Shown here: positions 25,172-39,000 of the stretch, one piece after another
Position numbering within the stretch: position 1 is the stretch's first letter
Layout of the letters: every line of letters starts with the position of its first letter
NCBI GenBank assembly: GCA_032173965.1
Contig: JAVUNC010000019.1
Span: 17,538,234 to 17,602,233 of the forward strand
DNA: 64,000 nucleotides
Reading direction: 5' to 3'
DNA from: Sitta carolinensis
Lineage: Eukaryota; Chordata; Aves; Passeriformes; Sittidae
Position numbers and translations under genes: made by a program
The notes under the pieces: model-generated
Seen by the model: only the letters and a program-made list of their open reading frames with translations
What the model was told of the DNA's origin: nothing
Database searches by the model: none

Positions 25172-28100
25172 GACAGGACTGAGATGACGCCCTAGGAAAG
25201 GAAGCGACAGAGTGCCTTCTGTCCTTACACTAACCCCAAACCAAAAAGGAAGGCAAGACTGGCACAATGGAGCACATTGTAACCACTGAACATCCAGGCC
25301 AGGGGCATTTCTGTCCTGTGTGCTGCCAGCTGCAAGCATGCAGGGTGTATAAAATGCCAGGATTGTAGGAGCAGGCAGGAGAGGGAAGCAGGGTCAAGTC
25401 CACATTTTTCAGGGTAAAAAGCCTTAAGGTAACTCAGGCAAGGATTAGTGCAAAACTGACATTTATTGCCACTCGCTTGTGTTTCAAGAGCATCTTTCAA
25501 ACTCCTCAAATTAAAAAAAAAAAGTCCCAAATTTCTAACACATTTATCCCATAGCACTGATTCCTAGTGGAACACACATATTCACACAGGAACAGCACAT
25601 CTATGGAGACAGAAGATATGTTATTCAACGAGTGGTTTTTTTGGAGCACTCTCCTTAAACAGCTAAAAAAAAAAAAAAACCTCAAAAATAAACAACACCC
25701 TGAAAGCATAATAGGGAGAGGAAGCAGCCAGGATGTGAAGCCTTACAGAGCAGTCAATCCAGCAGGCATGCCAGGAGATGAGCTACCCTTCCCAAGATCA
25801 GGAATGCTGATGTGCTAGGAGCCAATTTTTGCACTATGCTAATAATAGGTCAATCAGCAAAGCTGATGCTGCACATTCAACCAAATCGATGTACAAGCTG
25901 CAGGCATGAACACAAGAGACTTTTTTTAATTAAGGAGGGGGAAAAAAAGACTGCAGGCTGGCTTATCACACACCAGTGGCTCCATTTACTGCAAGCCCTG
26001 CTCAGCTGGAAAACATACAACTGCCCAGGAAGGCACTTTAGGGGATGTTGGTCAAACTGGACACAAGCTTTCTTTACTGAGCTATTTAAAATGAAAATTG
26101 TAACAGCAAAAGAGTCTCCAGCAGACCAATCCTAATAATCTCTTGCATAAAAATTCAAGTTTCCAATTTTTTGTAATACTTGACATTTACTTCCATCTCC
26201 AGTCAAAGCTTACAAAGTCTCAGTCCTTTTAAACAAAAGACAACCTATGATTTCATCTTTATAGGAAAGTTACAACCCATGTCCAATAGAAAGCAAGGAT
26301 AATATTCTCACATGAAACGAAACATTAGGATTGTTCTCAGTGCCCATGAACTCAGCAGTACATAAATTTGGCTGACCCCAGAGTCTTCCTCACTTTCTGA
26401 GGTTCTTTGGCTTCCCCCCTTCAGCAACTGGACCTGTGTTGTGGATTAAACCCAATACCTCATTTTCTATCCCTGCCTCACTCAGAAGAGGGGAGATACT
26501 TAGCAGTGGGAAATGCTTATTAGAGATCTGTGTTTGATGTAGTATCATTTCCCTAATGGGCCTGCAACAATTTCCATGTTTTGAAAGCAAAGAGATTTCC
26601 TTTAAATCAGCAGCCTGATGGGAAGCTGACCTCCATGAAATATTTCCTCCCATTCTGACTGTCTGTGGCAATTCCCTACCACATTCCCGGTCCTCTTTTA
26701 TTCTGCTCACATGCCAATTTTTAAGCTGTTAGGAAAAAACATGAGCTGTTCTTGAGTTCTAAATGCCACCATGGTGCCTTCCTCAAATTCAGAATCACAA
26801 AGACAGCAAAACCCAGATCATTTGCTGTCCCACCACTATTATTTCACTGTCTGCTTCAGGTTCACTCCCAATTTCCAATGTCATTAAGAAGAAAAACCTC
26901 CCACCACAACTCCTTGTCCCAGGGAAGTCCTCATCCTGATTTCCAGTGAGAAGATTAGCAGGACCTCCACAGAACCATTTCCACCTTGCAGAGCTTTAAA
27001 CCACTTATCCTTAAATTTCCAACTGAAATACAAGCAACCCCTGCTCTCAAAAATCAGGGACAGTCCACTTTGAGTTTTGCACTTGGTTCACACGATGCAG
27101 GAATGGTACAAGTTTAGAGCAACACCATCAATCAATTTTACTTTCCCTTCAATAGGAGAGGATTATGATCTGATAGAAAAGTGTCCTATGGATAAAACAC
27201 TTTCCCAGTTTTGGTATTATTTCCCCTTGTGCCCATCTGACACTGGAGAATGTGCAAAGCCTCAGAAGTAGTAAGGCACAGAGAATACAAGGCATCTCAC
27301 ACAATTAAAGAAAAAAAAAAGCAGCAACAACAAAGCCCTCTGCAAATCTTGTTCATGCCTGGTAGAAAGCCAGGACATGGACCCAAGTAATTCCAACTCC
27401 TGTGTTCTACAGCTGAAGCAAAGGCAAATCTGGTCATCTGGCAAAAAATTATAAAGGCCCATGTATCCAATACTCATCACAAAACAGAATTACCAGAAAG
27501 GGATGGTGATTGCTGAAATGCTAAGGTTGCTACAAGAATGAGCAAGAAAAGTGAGATTTTCACTGCACACGTTAAAATACTCCTTTATAAGGACACATAT
27601 GCATTATTTTTTCCTCATTCAATTAATGGCATTTACAGTCTCAAGTTTTTTAAGGATGTAAGTTATTTAGCTTTTTTCTGTTTGCATGCCAGAGAGAAGT
27701 GTGAATACATGTTTAATGATGCACTTCTTGGATGTTTTCAGTGCTGAGATGTACAACTAAGTAACCTTGCTCTTGAATAAATTAAGCCAAACAGTTGAGA
27801 TTTAGAACAGGTATTTTTAAACCTGGTACTAATAAATATTCCATTCTCATTAAATTACTAGGTGCATTTTAAATATTAATATATTAACTGCAATCTTTAT
27901 TGTATGCTTGTCAAATGTACTGCAAAGCATATATAGACATAATGTAAAAATTTTCAACCCATAGGGCAATACAAATACTGACCCAATTGTTTTAAAGCTC
28001 TGCTTCTAAAGAGACCAAAAGAACTCTTGAACATAAAAGGCAAAACCTCCATCAGCTGGAAAAATGCCACAACATCTTGCATTTGGATGAGGGCAATGGG

Positions 28101-31100
28101 ACTGCCACAGAATTGACTGAAGCCAAACCCCATCCTCCCTACAGCCCTTGGCCTCCACTTCCCACATTGCCTCTGTCATCACTGCTGGGTTTTCAGGCCC
28201 AAAGGAACTCAGGATCACATCAGGACACCAGAAGGGAGAGGACCTTCCAAGTCAGAAAAATCCTCTCCTCTTGTATCCTAAAGGAACCACTTCATGCACT
28301 CTCATGCACAAGAGAGCTCCAGCTCAAGGCACAGGACTGTTGCTCCAGGCTCTTGTATCAAGCCCCTATCCTGTGGCTGAGCTGTGTGCTGGCACCAAGT
28401 TCTGCCAGTGATGTTCACACATAAAAACAAGCCTGTTCCTGTTAGAGGAGAAACTACCCTGCTTTTTTCCCTTGCCAACTACAAAACTGTCATCAAAAAA
28501 TTGTACAGACCAAGTCTCTCTCTGCCTTAAGATACCCTCAGCTTATCACTGATGGCTGCCTGTGAGTACTTCTGTGGCTTCACCACCCCATTTTCCCTCA
28601 AATACCCTTCAAATCTTGAGGTGGGAATGGTGCCATGCCCACCCTGAAGCTGGCTCTCCCTGTAGCTCAAGCCCTTGGCTGGACTGTGCTGCTGCTCCAA
28701 GGGCTGAGGAGGGAAGCTCCAGGCTCACATGCCCTCCCACAAAGGATCAGCACTCGCAGTAGCTTCTCAACAAACACTTCCTTTGGACAAACAACATCAT
28801 CATCTGTTTACAACAGGCATTAGCAATGGCTGCTGCCTCCCAGGAACCGGGCACTTGGGTTGAGCTGCACAACACTGTTGCATCTCCTTTCGTGGTGCAG
28901 GGGGGAGACTGGGGCTGCACCCTCTCTGTTTTCAGCCTGCTGCCATGCTGTTGCCCAGCTTTTAAATTGAAGGGGAATAAATCAGTATGTGCTGGTGAGA
29001 GAGGACACTGTATTAGCCATTCCTCAGACTTTTAAACCCCTAAATGGATCCACCACACAAGCAATTAGCTGCTTTCCTCCTTTCCCTCCTTTTCTTGCAC
29101 ACTGCTAGCCATTGACTCAGTGCAGTTCTAAGTGCCTTCTTCCAATATCCTTCTGATTGTATAACAACTTCCAGACAAAGGATCCAGGAGTAATAATGCT
29201 CAAACTGCCTGACAAGACCTTTTTCTTCTCCCAGTCTGCCTGTGCATCCATTAATATATTTATTCATAGACAGAACCCAGTCTTTGTCTAGCTTTACTTT
29301 GCTAGCTGGGCTAAATACACCGAATGCTTCCAGCCTCTGCTCATCACCTGAAAAATGCTTTTGATTATCACTCCTTTTTACTCTAGCAGACTCTCTTCAC
29401 CTGGTTAAATTTCATCTTTCTTCCATGCTCATGGCTAGAATAAGAACAAACAGAAGAAATGGCATTCTGTGCTAAAAAAAATAAAATCAAGAAATTGAGT
29501 TATGTTTTAGTCAGGTCATAAAAATACAACACCACAATGAATATTGTCTGGATTTGCTGTAGTTAAGAAACATTACCTAAACAGTAAGATAACTAACAGA
29601 CACAAGCTTGTCACATTAATTAATTTTTCTTTCAAAGCCCATGTTGAGAATCACTCAAGTAATAATATGGAATCAGCCAGCAGTCTGCATACAGATGAAG
29701 AAAATATTCCAGAATCTTAAGCAACAAAAGAATTTCATACTGAAAAATACAATTAACATCAGAAAGCTGTCCTGCCATCTGTTCAAAACAAAAGGTATCA
29801 AATGTTCTTGCTGTTAGCAGAAGAGAGGGAAATGCTATGGATGCCTTGATTTTGGAGGATTACCCTTACTGATGACAGCAATGTAAGCTGAAATCTGCAA
29901 ATGCACAAGTGGGCAGGTCAAAATGCAGGATACCACATGGGTCTTACCTAACTGCAGCATGGGACCTTAAATGAAATTACTTCAGACCTTCACACCACAA
30001 AAACTGCCACCCAACTGAAACTGCCTTTCACTCATGGCATACTCTAAGTGGAAAGCACCTCCATGGGCTCAAACTAGAAATCTTGGATTGTTTATGAGGA
30101 GTGCACAGCTCCTGAGACTACACTGGGAACTGATACAACCTTATTTATCAGAAAGCTCCAAGGGAAAGCAAGTGAACAGTGCATGCTGGTCATGGATCTA
30201 AAATTTGACCCTCAGCAGCCTTTTGGACCCTCAGCTGCTGGACTGCAGCATCATCCAGCCTCACTGAGTGGGCTGCAAACCCTGTGAGCATCAGGGCTCA
30301 TGGACAGCTACAGGATGGGGTCAGTGACACTGAGGGAGGGCTGCTCTCCACAGGCACCTTCCCCAGAACTTTGGGCTCTGACTGCACCACGAGCAACCTC
30401 AAAGGCTGTCCAGACCCACTGCTAGACAGCAGACACTACACACCACCTGCCTTTGCCCACAACAGAGAAGAAACAAAAGCAAGGGAACAAGAAAACAAGA
30501 CCCAAAGCAGCTCAACCAGCCAACGAGTCAGGGAAAGCTGCAGGGCTACAACCACCAGTTCTCTAAGCTAAATAAAAATAGAGCATAGGGGAGTGGTTTT
30601 CTGTTTGTTTTGGTTTTCCCTCCCAGCGATTCATGCAATTTTTGAGTAACTCTACTGATAAGGCCACAGCCAGGAAAGGCGGCAGATTTCTGGTTTGAGC
30701 AGCACACCATTATCCAGGCAGATTTACTGTTTCACACTAAACAGTGTGTGTCTGGCAAACAGGACACACCAATGGCTTGAGAGGTGGCTGCTGCTCAGAC
30801 CTCATCTCCACACTTTTTGTAGCCAGCTCCCAGAAAAACGTGCCTGATCAAGGAAGCTGGCAGCAGGCTTCTCCCACTTCATCACTTTGTTTAGCAAGGC
30901 TTATCTTTCCACACACAGAAAATAGCACGCCTTGCTCGTGACAACAGCAATTGCTTAAAAAAATAACACAGGGAAAAAAGAGAAAGTGATCACAAAGAGG
31001 ATGTATTGTCCTCATACTTCTTCACATAGTTCCACTATCATCACAGGATCACTTTGCACAAAGAAAAGGAAATTAAAGAGAATCTCCTATATAACCTTTT

Positions 31101-32957
31101 TTCATTTATTCGCAATTTCACAACCACCATGAACCCAAACACTCTGTAAAAGCAGAAAAAGGCATTTCCTTTCCAGTCCTTGCACTATCACTAACCCAGT
31201 AGATATAAATTTACTTTCTTTAAATAGGCACTGCTAGGATGGTGTTTAGAAACAAGCTTCACCTAGTTGTCATGAATTATTAACCAGAAAAAATACCTCC
31301 TGTTCTTTACAGAGTCTTGATTTGCAAGTTTAAAAATCAAACTGACACTTAAACCTCTTGTTTAAATACCCAACCTTGAAAAAAAATTGCTCTGAGCATT
31401 ATAAATACATTTTTTCATGAATATGAGAAGAAGAATTCTATAAATAGCTATTCTTCACAGAATTGCTTTAAGACATTGTTTTTACAGACAACAGTAGGAA
31501 ACTGAAGGAGGTCTTAGTGCCAAACACATTAAAAGTGAAATAAACTCTCCAATCAACTCTGGGTTTCCACTTATTCTTACAAAGTTCAACATTATTTTGT
31601 AGCTTATACAATTAGTTTATGCAAGGGAAGGAACAAGCCCAAAGGCTACACTGTGTCCTGGCACAGCCACTGGGTCAGTGTACATCAGTCACAGCCTTCA
31701 GCTTTTGAGGGCACTCACTGGGCTGCCCTGGGCAGCAATGTCAAACAACTCTGCACTGGCAACACAGGAACTCACTATTCCCCACCACAACCTTGCACAA
31801 GCACAGGCAAAGCCAAGGTTCTCATCATAAACTCCACAATATGATTTCCAAATACACTCACTCAAAACCATGCTCCAGCTCCTCTCAAAAGCAAACACAG
31901 GAAGATCAACATGATCCAATGTAATAGCAAATTGCCTCTTCAATGTGCCTGCACATTTCATGGCCCCCATCTCTTCAAGCTACTTCTGTCCTGGTATCTA
32001 AACAAAATGCAAAGAACTCCAGAAAAACAGCTAGACAACTGGTAAACCAGGTTTCTGCAGCCAGAATATTACAGGCATGCATTCAGTTTTTTTGGCAGAT
32101 ACTTATGCAAGGCTAAAGCTCAAGCACTACCAAGTTCAACACCATTTTCAACAGGGAGCCAGGACAAGCACTTACTTGATAAGCACTAGAAAACGCAGCT
32201 GTATCATGAGGAGGAGCTCATTCAACTCCCAGTTTCTATGCAGGGTTTTACAATAACAACTACAACACTAATTTTCTATCATAAACCTGCATATGAAACA
32301 AACTGCATCTCAGCGTGCTGCCATCTTCCCCTGTGATTTCCTTGAGTTTCCAGCCTCCACCAGCTGGGAACACAACTGTGGTGGTTCAGAGGGGTGACAT
32401 GGATGTGAAACTGGAGCACAGCAGAGATGAATCAGGCCAGGAGCTTCCCCAACGGCTCCCCAGCCACGGGAGTGAGCTCAGCACACCGGAATGTTTTTGA
32501 AAGTGTCCAGCAAGGATTAGGAAGAACTTGGTGACGTGGCCCAGCAGGCATGGCCAGGGAGCACACGGCTATTAAGGAGGAAGAATTCCAAGGGAGCTAT
32601 GGCCTCTGGGAATTCTGGGCCTGCCATGCACCACAGACAAAATCCTTTACATGCAGAAGGCAAGAGAAAGCACGAGCCAGCTACAAAGCACAACAGCATC
32701 CCAAAAGGCTCCTTCCTGTCCTCACCAGGACAATTGTACACCTCACTGGGCATCCAGCATTAACGTGGCTGGAATTCACCAAATCTTGCACCCATCTCTC
32801 CCAGATTTGTGCACCAGGGATCAGCCTTAGGCCTGCTGTCTTTGCTTGGCAGAAGAGCAGAGGAAGATATACTGATAAAACACTTGTCTGCTGTGCCAGG
32901 ACAGCACATCACACCAGAGAAAAGAAGAACCATGCTGGAGCTGGAAGCTTCTCTTAC

Positions 32958-33035
32958 CTTATTTTGATCTGTCCAGTAGAAGAAAAATCCCTGGGGGTCT
33001 GTTCTGAGGATAATTGGAGTCACAACAGTGGAGTC
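32958..33035 (-). CDS. PLCB1: PLCB1 coding exon 2 (residues 34-59, PH domain strand)
   Basis: On the minus strand this 78-nt exon encodes 26 residues, beginning [16 protein letters not shown] and ending YWTDQNK. It is bounded by a textbook acceptor (T-rich tract, then CTCTGCCAG at 33044-33036) and a GTAAGAG donor (32957-32951). Joined to exon 1 it gives KFVKWDD followed by DSTVVTP with no frame shift, which reproduces the PLC-beta-1 PH-domain start. The FFFYWTDQ stretch is a hallmark of the PLC-beta PH domain, which takes part in membrane and Rac/G-beta-gamma contacts in the family. Both exon ends are phase 0. I recall isoleucine at the first V of TVVT in the human protein; otherwise the segment looks identical. 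The next exon (expected to start around ETELLDLSLVKD) was not found between here and position 1, which fits the very long early introns of PLCB1 in other vertebrates. Confidence 0.96.
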
Positions 33036-36000
33036 CTGGCAGAGAAAGGACAAACAAAAAAATCCATGTCAGCACACAGAACACATAATTATGCACAAGC
33101 TGCTTTGCCATCCGTGTTAATGAATTGCAACATCTAGAAATTACCCTGAAGGTATCACTAGCAAGATGTCACTGAAAGAATTTAGTATCACCTGCCTCAT
33201 CTCCATTTTTCTGACATAACGTATTTCCATTACTGTGGAGACAGCACCTAATAACTCCAGACTTGTCAACACGTGGAGTTGACCCAGAAAATCTGGGAGT
33301 AGATGAAGTTAAACAGGCATAACACCCTGAATGTCAAACTAGAGCCCACACATTAAAGCATTATAGTTAGGCATCCACTGCCCACCTTGATCTGACTTCA
33401 CCTTTGTATATCAATACTTAATACCTATAAAATCTACTTTTACATAGGTTGAATTTGCCTAGCAAACAAGAATTGCATTCTTCACATTAAGACCTTTGTC
33501 AATAACACTCCATTAAAACTGACCTTTTTTTTTTAATCAAACCATGAAAATTTTAGTAATGGGAATATATCTATATTCCACCTCACTTTCAAGCTGGTTG
33601 AAAACCTGTCTGGTCCCATCCATAGCTCAGGTCAATTAAAAACAGGCCCATTTCTTAGTACACTGAGCAAGGCAGCCTTGTTACCTACAAATTCATGCCT
33701 TCTGCCTGACAGCAGTACCTGTCTCAGGAGAGACAAGCTCTAACCCAAGCCTTTTCTACAGGTGGGAGTTGCTCACCTCTCTCACATCAGGGTTCCCTGC
33801 TGCCTAACGATAACTGACATCAGTGCAGCCTGCTCCTAATAGGATTTCTCCTCTCTTTCTCTTCTATTTTTCATGACATCCATAAAGACACTGTACCAGT
33901 TTTTCAAACTCAATTTAGAAGTTATAGAAGGGGCACAGAAGGGAAAAAGAGAAGGATGGAGAAAAACTGCCCGAGCCTCAGCTCCCCAGAAACCAAGGCT
34001 AAACACAAAGTTCCTCCTCAGAAAGGATTTATATTTCTGTTCAAGTGCTACAGGTATTTTACAGCTTTAACATTCACCTATTTCCAAAGCAGTAATGTGT
34101 GAGGTCAGTCTATGTTGCTTTGAGGAAAAAAAAAGGGCTATAACAGGCTCAAATTTAAATCAAACATATTTAAGTGTAGAGTATAAGCACAGGAAGTTGA
34201 TGAAAGCAACACTGTTATAAATAAATAAAACTTAACTTCTCTAAGTGTCACTTCTGATGCAAGAACACTTGTCTGTATCATGTCACCAGGACAATCCTTT
34301 GTGACACAGCACTCAACTGCCAGCAATGGGCACTCCTGAAATAGGGAAGATGAGCTACTGCCAGTCCACAGCTAGAAAACCAGAGCCAAAGCAGCTCAGT
34401 GACAGGCCCAGAACCAGCCAGGAGCCTACAGGGCAACTAGGTCAAAGAATAAAATGGAATATTTTATGATAGATAAAATTATCAAGCATATTTTTATCTG
34501 AGCACAAGAGGAATGAAAACTGAAGGGCAAGTTCTACACCAAGAGGAAATACAAGATCAAATCCTTCAGTGAGTGTAGAAGGCCTTTTTAATAACTGCAA
34601 GATCCAGGCTTTGCAACTGTCCAGAGGTGCAGTGCCACTGCAATGGTGCCACAGGAGTTTTGAGAGGCTGGGAACAAGTGTGGTTGTGCCAGTGCCATGG
34701 GAATGTCCCAGGTAGGCCCAGAGCTCTGTCACAAAGCCCCACTGACACTTCATTAAAACACTGCCCTTGCCTAAGAGAACAGACAGTAGCATTTGTACAA
34801 TCTTATTGTCCCTCATTTCTTCTTGGTTTTTAACATCTTGTACACCTGAGAGTTGGATACCTTTTGAAGCAACACAAATTTAGTTTGAGAATGTATCAGA
34901 ACCTGCAGAAATCTGTCTGTATCAGCAAGCATCTAAAAAGGGTTCTTAGATCTCCACCATTCAAAAAGAGAAAAAAAAAAGAACCTTGCTCTGGAGACAT
35001 AACTCGCCTTTTTAAGCTTATTTTTTGTGTCATATGCAGCCTGTGTGTAAAAATACAAAATGAGGTAAAGATAAAGTCCAAGTGTCCTTCTGCCTTGGGA
35101 TGAAATACAAGCAACTTCAGGGGAAAGAGAGGGAAGTGATGGGAAACAGACAAAGCAATTATGTCTAGGATTAACTAATTTTGCTGGTTAATCACTTCAA
35201 AACAGTTGCTTCAGACAAACGTGTCTTTGATGGCACCTGGCTCTCAGAGTAATACTTGTGTGGATGTGGGCTGTAAAATGTTGACTGAAATCAGACTCAA
35301 GAATGCAGAGGATGAGGGGAGAGAACCTTCAGTATCCATTAGGTGGCCTAAAGGAAACTTGATTGTGACAGGGTGAGGCTTAGTCTGGGAATCTCTACTC
35401 CAGAAGGCTGTTTGGTTGTGTTGGGCTTTTGTTTGGGTTTTCTTTAATTAACTCTAATATTCTGACATCAGGCACAGCACAATCAACGTGTTGATGACCA
35501 TGAGAACCTCACACTCTCACAAGATCTGAGAAAAACTTTGCACATGGATTTGGGCAACACACGCCTTAAGAAGTCTCCCATACAGCCAGCAGCAGCAATA
35601 AAAGCCTGTGCATAATGCTTTGTATGTTCTACAAGTCAATTATCACTCTTGTAAATCCCTGACATCAAATGCCACACTCAGTTCTGGGTGTGGATGAATA
35701 GGAATCAACTTTTTGAGTCAGCACTGCAAGTTCTTCCACCCACTCCAGTGTAAAGCAGAAGCCTCTGTCACCTGGGACAGGTCTTGCTTTTACACTACCC
35801 TGCAAAGGCAGGAAACAATCCAAAAGAACCCTGAAAAACCTTTTTGCAATATACATTCAAGAAAAGCAGCATTTCAAGGCTCTGAAAGAGATGATTTGCT
35901 TCAACCAACAATCGCCTGGTTCATTTGTTTACAAACATTATTGTACCATTAAGGGAATGGCTGTGGTTTATGACCCATAATACACACCTGCAGTCATTTA

Positions 36001-39000
36001 TGAGTATCCTCAAGTCCATTAACTCAATTTCCTCACCCAAAGAGCTGACCTCATAACTCTCCTGAACAGACTGACCAACCACGCACAGCTCTGAAGAAAA
36101 GGGTTTTGGAGAGAACACAATAAAGGAGGGGGAAATTTAAAACAACAAACAAAATTTCAAGGACAAACAAACCAGGGGCAGACACTCACATCTCCCCTAA
36201 GCCACTCAGATCCAAAAGTGAGAGTAAAACAGGAAATAATGTGTTGTCCATCTGTAAAACTGAGGGTTTGGAAATTCACATTTAAACGTGTAGGAGGAGA
36301 GTAGCCCATATCTATTCCTCTGGATATGAACAAATCAAGCAGCCCTTGGAGCAGCAGGCCAAATTCCTGGGGCAATTCCAAGTACATAAAGGTACAGGAG
36401 GAGATGACCAAGGCAAAAATCAGCTGTGACCAGATGGGGTAGAGGAAAAAGAAAGGGAGAGTGTCCCAGTCACTGGTGCAGATGACTGTGGGTTATCAGG
36501 CTTCTTAAATGACACCCATGGGTGCTTGTGTCAGGCAGTGGTTTGGTTTCCAAGAGACTGCTCCTGCAAATTCCTTGAAAGAAAGACTGACCTCATCCTA
36601 GCAGTCCCAGTGTGCTGTGGATCACACCAGACTCAGCTTAAGAGAAAAATTTTCTTGAAGGGCTTTTAATTTCACCTTGAAAAATCCTCCACCTTTTTAT
36701 TTGCTGGCTTAGGGCCAATTCTCTACTTTCCTCCAATTTCACAGCCTCAAACGAGTAATGTGGCTGACTTAGTCCATTAAGCTGCCTCCTAATTGGCTGC
36801 ACAACCTCAGATCCTGCATTAGCAATATTCTTTGGTTCATACCTTTAAATAAAGAGGTTTCAACTTTATGCCCAGAAAGTGCCACAAGGAACTTCGGGAT
36901 CCCTACCAGCCAGGCCCAGCAGAACACAAGCACAGAGGATCAATGGACAATTCCATAATTAAATGACTGCCAGGTAACTGCTTCAAAGTCTGATTTTTAG
37001 AGAGGATTCCTCAGACTACATGTCACACCAGTGAGCAAAGAGTGCCACCTCCATTCCATTACTACTGACCAGTAAAGACCATCATACAAAGATAAGCAGT
37101 GAAAAGGGTGGCAACTTGGGTTTAGCTCCTTTCTGACCAGATCTATCAGAGCACCACCATGATCTGGCTGTGCATGGGATGGAACCTTTTACTCCATGAC
37201 AATGAGCCAGAAGAGCTTGTGCTTCAATAAATCACATATAGATAATGATGATGTTTCTTAGAAACAGCTGCAGTCAAATTCATATCAACAGATTCTAAAA
37301 AGAAAAGCAGAGCAGCTTCTGTCCTCAGCTCTTCTGATAGATGGGGCTCATGACACTGCCTTATTAAGGCTGACTGTGCCTTCCTGGGTTTGCCTCAGAT
37401 TTTCAGAGACATTGAACATCCCCAAATAGAACCTGAAAAACTTTCACACATCATTATTTCACCCGCTTGCATCTTCTGGAAAATTTCTGCCAAACTGCTT
37501 TGAAGGACAAAGCTAAGAAATACAGACTCTTTCTGGCAGAGGCAAACTACTTTTAACATTTCTTTCACTTGGCCCAAAAGGCCTAAAATCTAGTTAAGAA
37601 AAGATGTAAGATGTGGGGACAGTCCCTAAAAAGAGCTCTCTTGCCACCCCACAAATCAGTTGGGTTCCAGGCCTGGGGGAAGCAGAGAAAGACCCAAAGA
37701 GAAGGGATAGCAGAACTCCAGTGTCCACAGGGTCAGCAGACACATGAGCTGTGAATTCCATAATACACTGAGTGTTCTCAGACTGGAACTAAACAGGATT
37801 ACCCAGACAATCAGACTATGAACTTCTTCATGCTGACAGCTGAACTACAAGTGAAAGGGAGACAGTTCCCATCCCATTTGCGGTGAACCCCTGAAAATCA
37901 TCTGGATGGGTAAAGATGCCCTCTTTTACTCAGGGCAGAGGAACCAAATCTGCCACAAGTGAACAGGCTGCAAGAAGAAAGTGTTGGGGAAGGTGAAATG
38001 AGTGCTGGAAGGACCAAAAAAAAAAAAAAAAATCAAAACTGAAATTGATCTTACAGAACTATAAAATGAAACTCCACTTGTTCAATAGGAACATGCAAGA
38101 AGATATCCTTCACTTTTAGAGTTGTTAAACCCTGGAGAGACTTTGGTGATGGCTCCCTAGGACAGAAATTATCCTTCTGCTGATCCAAGACGGCAAGTTT
38201 CAAAGATCTGCCTTGAGTGGGATTTCTCTGAAGTCTGTCCTACCCCAACCCATTTCTCAGGACATCCTCACACTCAAGCTAATGATCCTCTTGCTGCATT
38301 TGTTTACATTAGTCCTTCAATGTTGCAAGCTAAAAAGTCAAAATGGAGACCTTAAGAGCAAAGGCAGTGAAATGCCAACACAGATGATTTTTACCATGGT
38401 CAGAGACGTCTTGTGTGATGCTGAGAAAATAATTTAAACCAGTCTGCTCATCAGCATAAACTCTGCACTCTGATTTTAAGAGAACACTGGAATTATAATT
38501 TCACATTTCATTTTCTAATTTTCAGAGATGCTGAGCTCAAAATCGTCTGAAATCATTGGGGAGGCATTCTGAACATCTGACAGCATGGCACTGCAGGCTA
38601 AAAATTAGGTCTAAGGTACCTAATCACAGATTAAAAATGAGATTTTGAATGCAGGTCTTTTTTTGGATCTACAACAGTAGAACTGCAAACATTTTGTCAT
38701 TTAATGGGCCTCGTGAAAATAAATTAAAAAGTGCTTATAAAGCACTTACTTTATAACAGATCAAAGACTTCATAGTTAGAAATAGACTGCAATAGTTAAT
38801 TGTGTTAACTATTTCACTCCAGGCTTCATGAAAAATAAAATAGTCTTGAGCATTCCAACACCAAGATGAAAAAAGCACATGGTGTACAACCCAAATTCAC
38901 AGTTAATTTCCCTTTCCCAAAGAACCCTCATTTATTTAGGAGTTGTTTTCTGGTTTTCACTTTCCCATGTATCCACCAACTCTCCCAAGGGCTCCAAAAC

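Larger units (their letters stand above)
22321..32957 (-). other. PLCB1: PLCB1 intron 2, proximal part: no gene seen
   Basis: Intronic sequence adjoining the exon 2 donor. It includes the 18-A tract, the 23709 inverted repeat and a few G+C-richer patches (about 24.0-24.6 and 28.1-28.9 kb) with short meaningless open frames. I looked for PLCB1 exon 3 and did not find it. Confidence 0.7.

Noticed and set aside
32550..33137. A 195-codon plus-strand open frame overlapping PLCB1 exon 2
   Set aside because: It runs antisense to a confirmed exon, has no family resemblance and no flanking gene signals.
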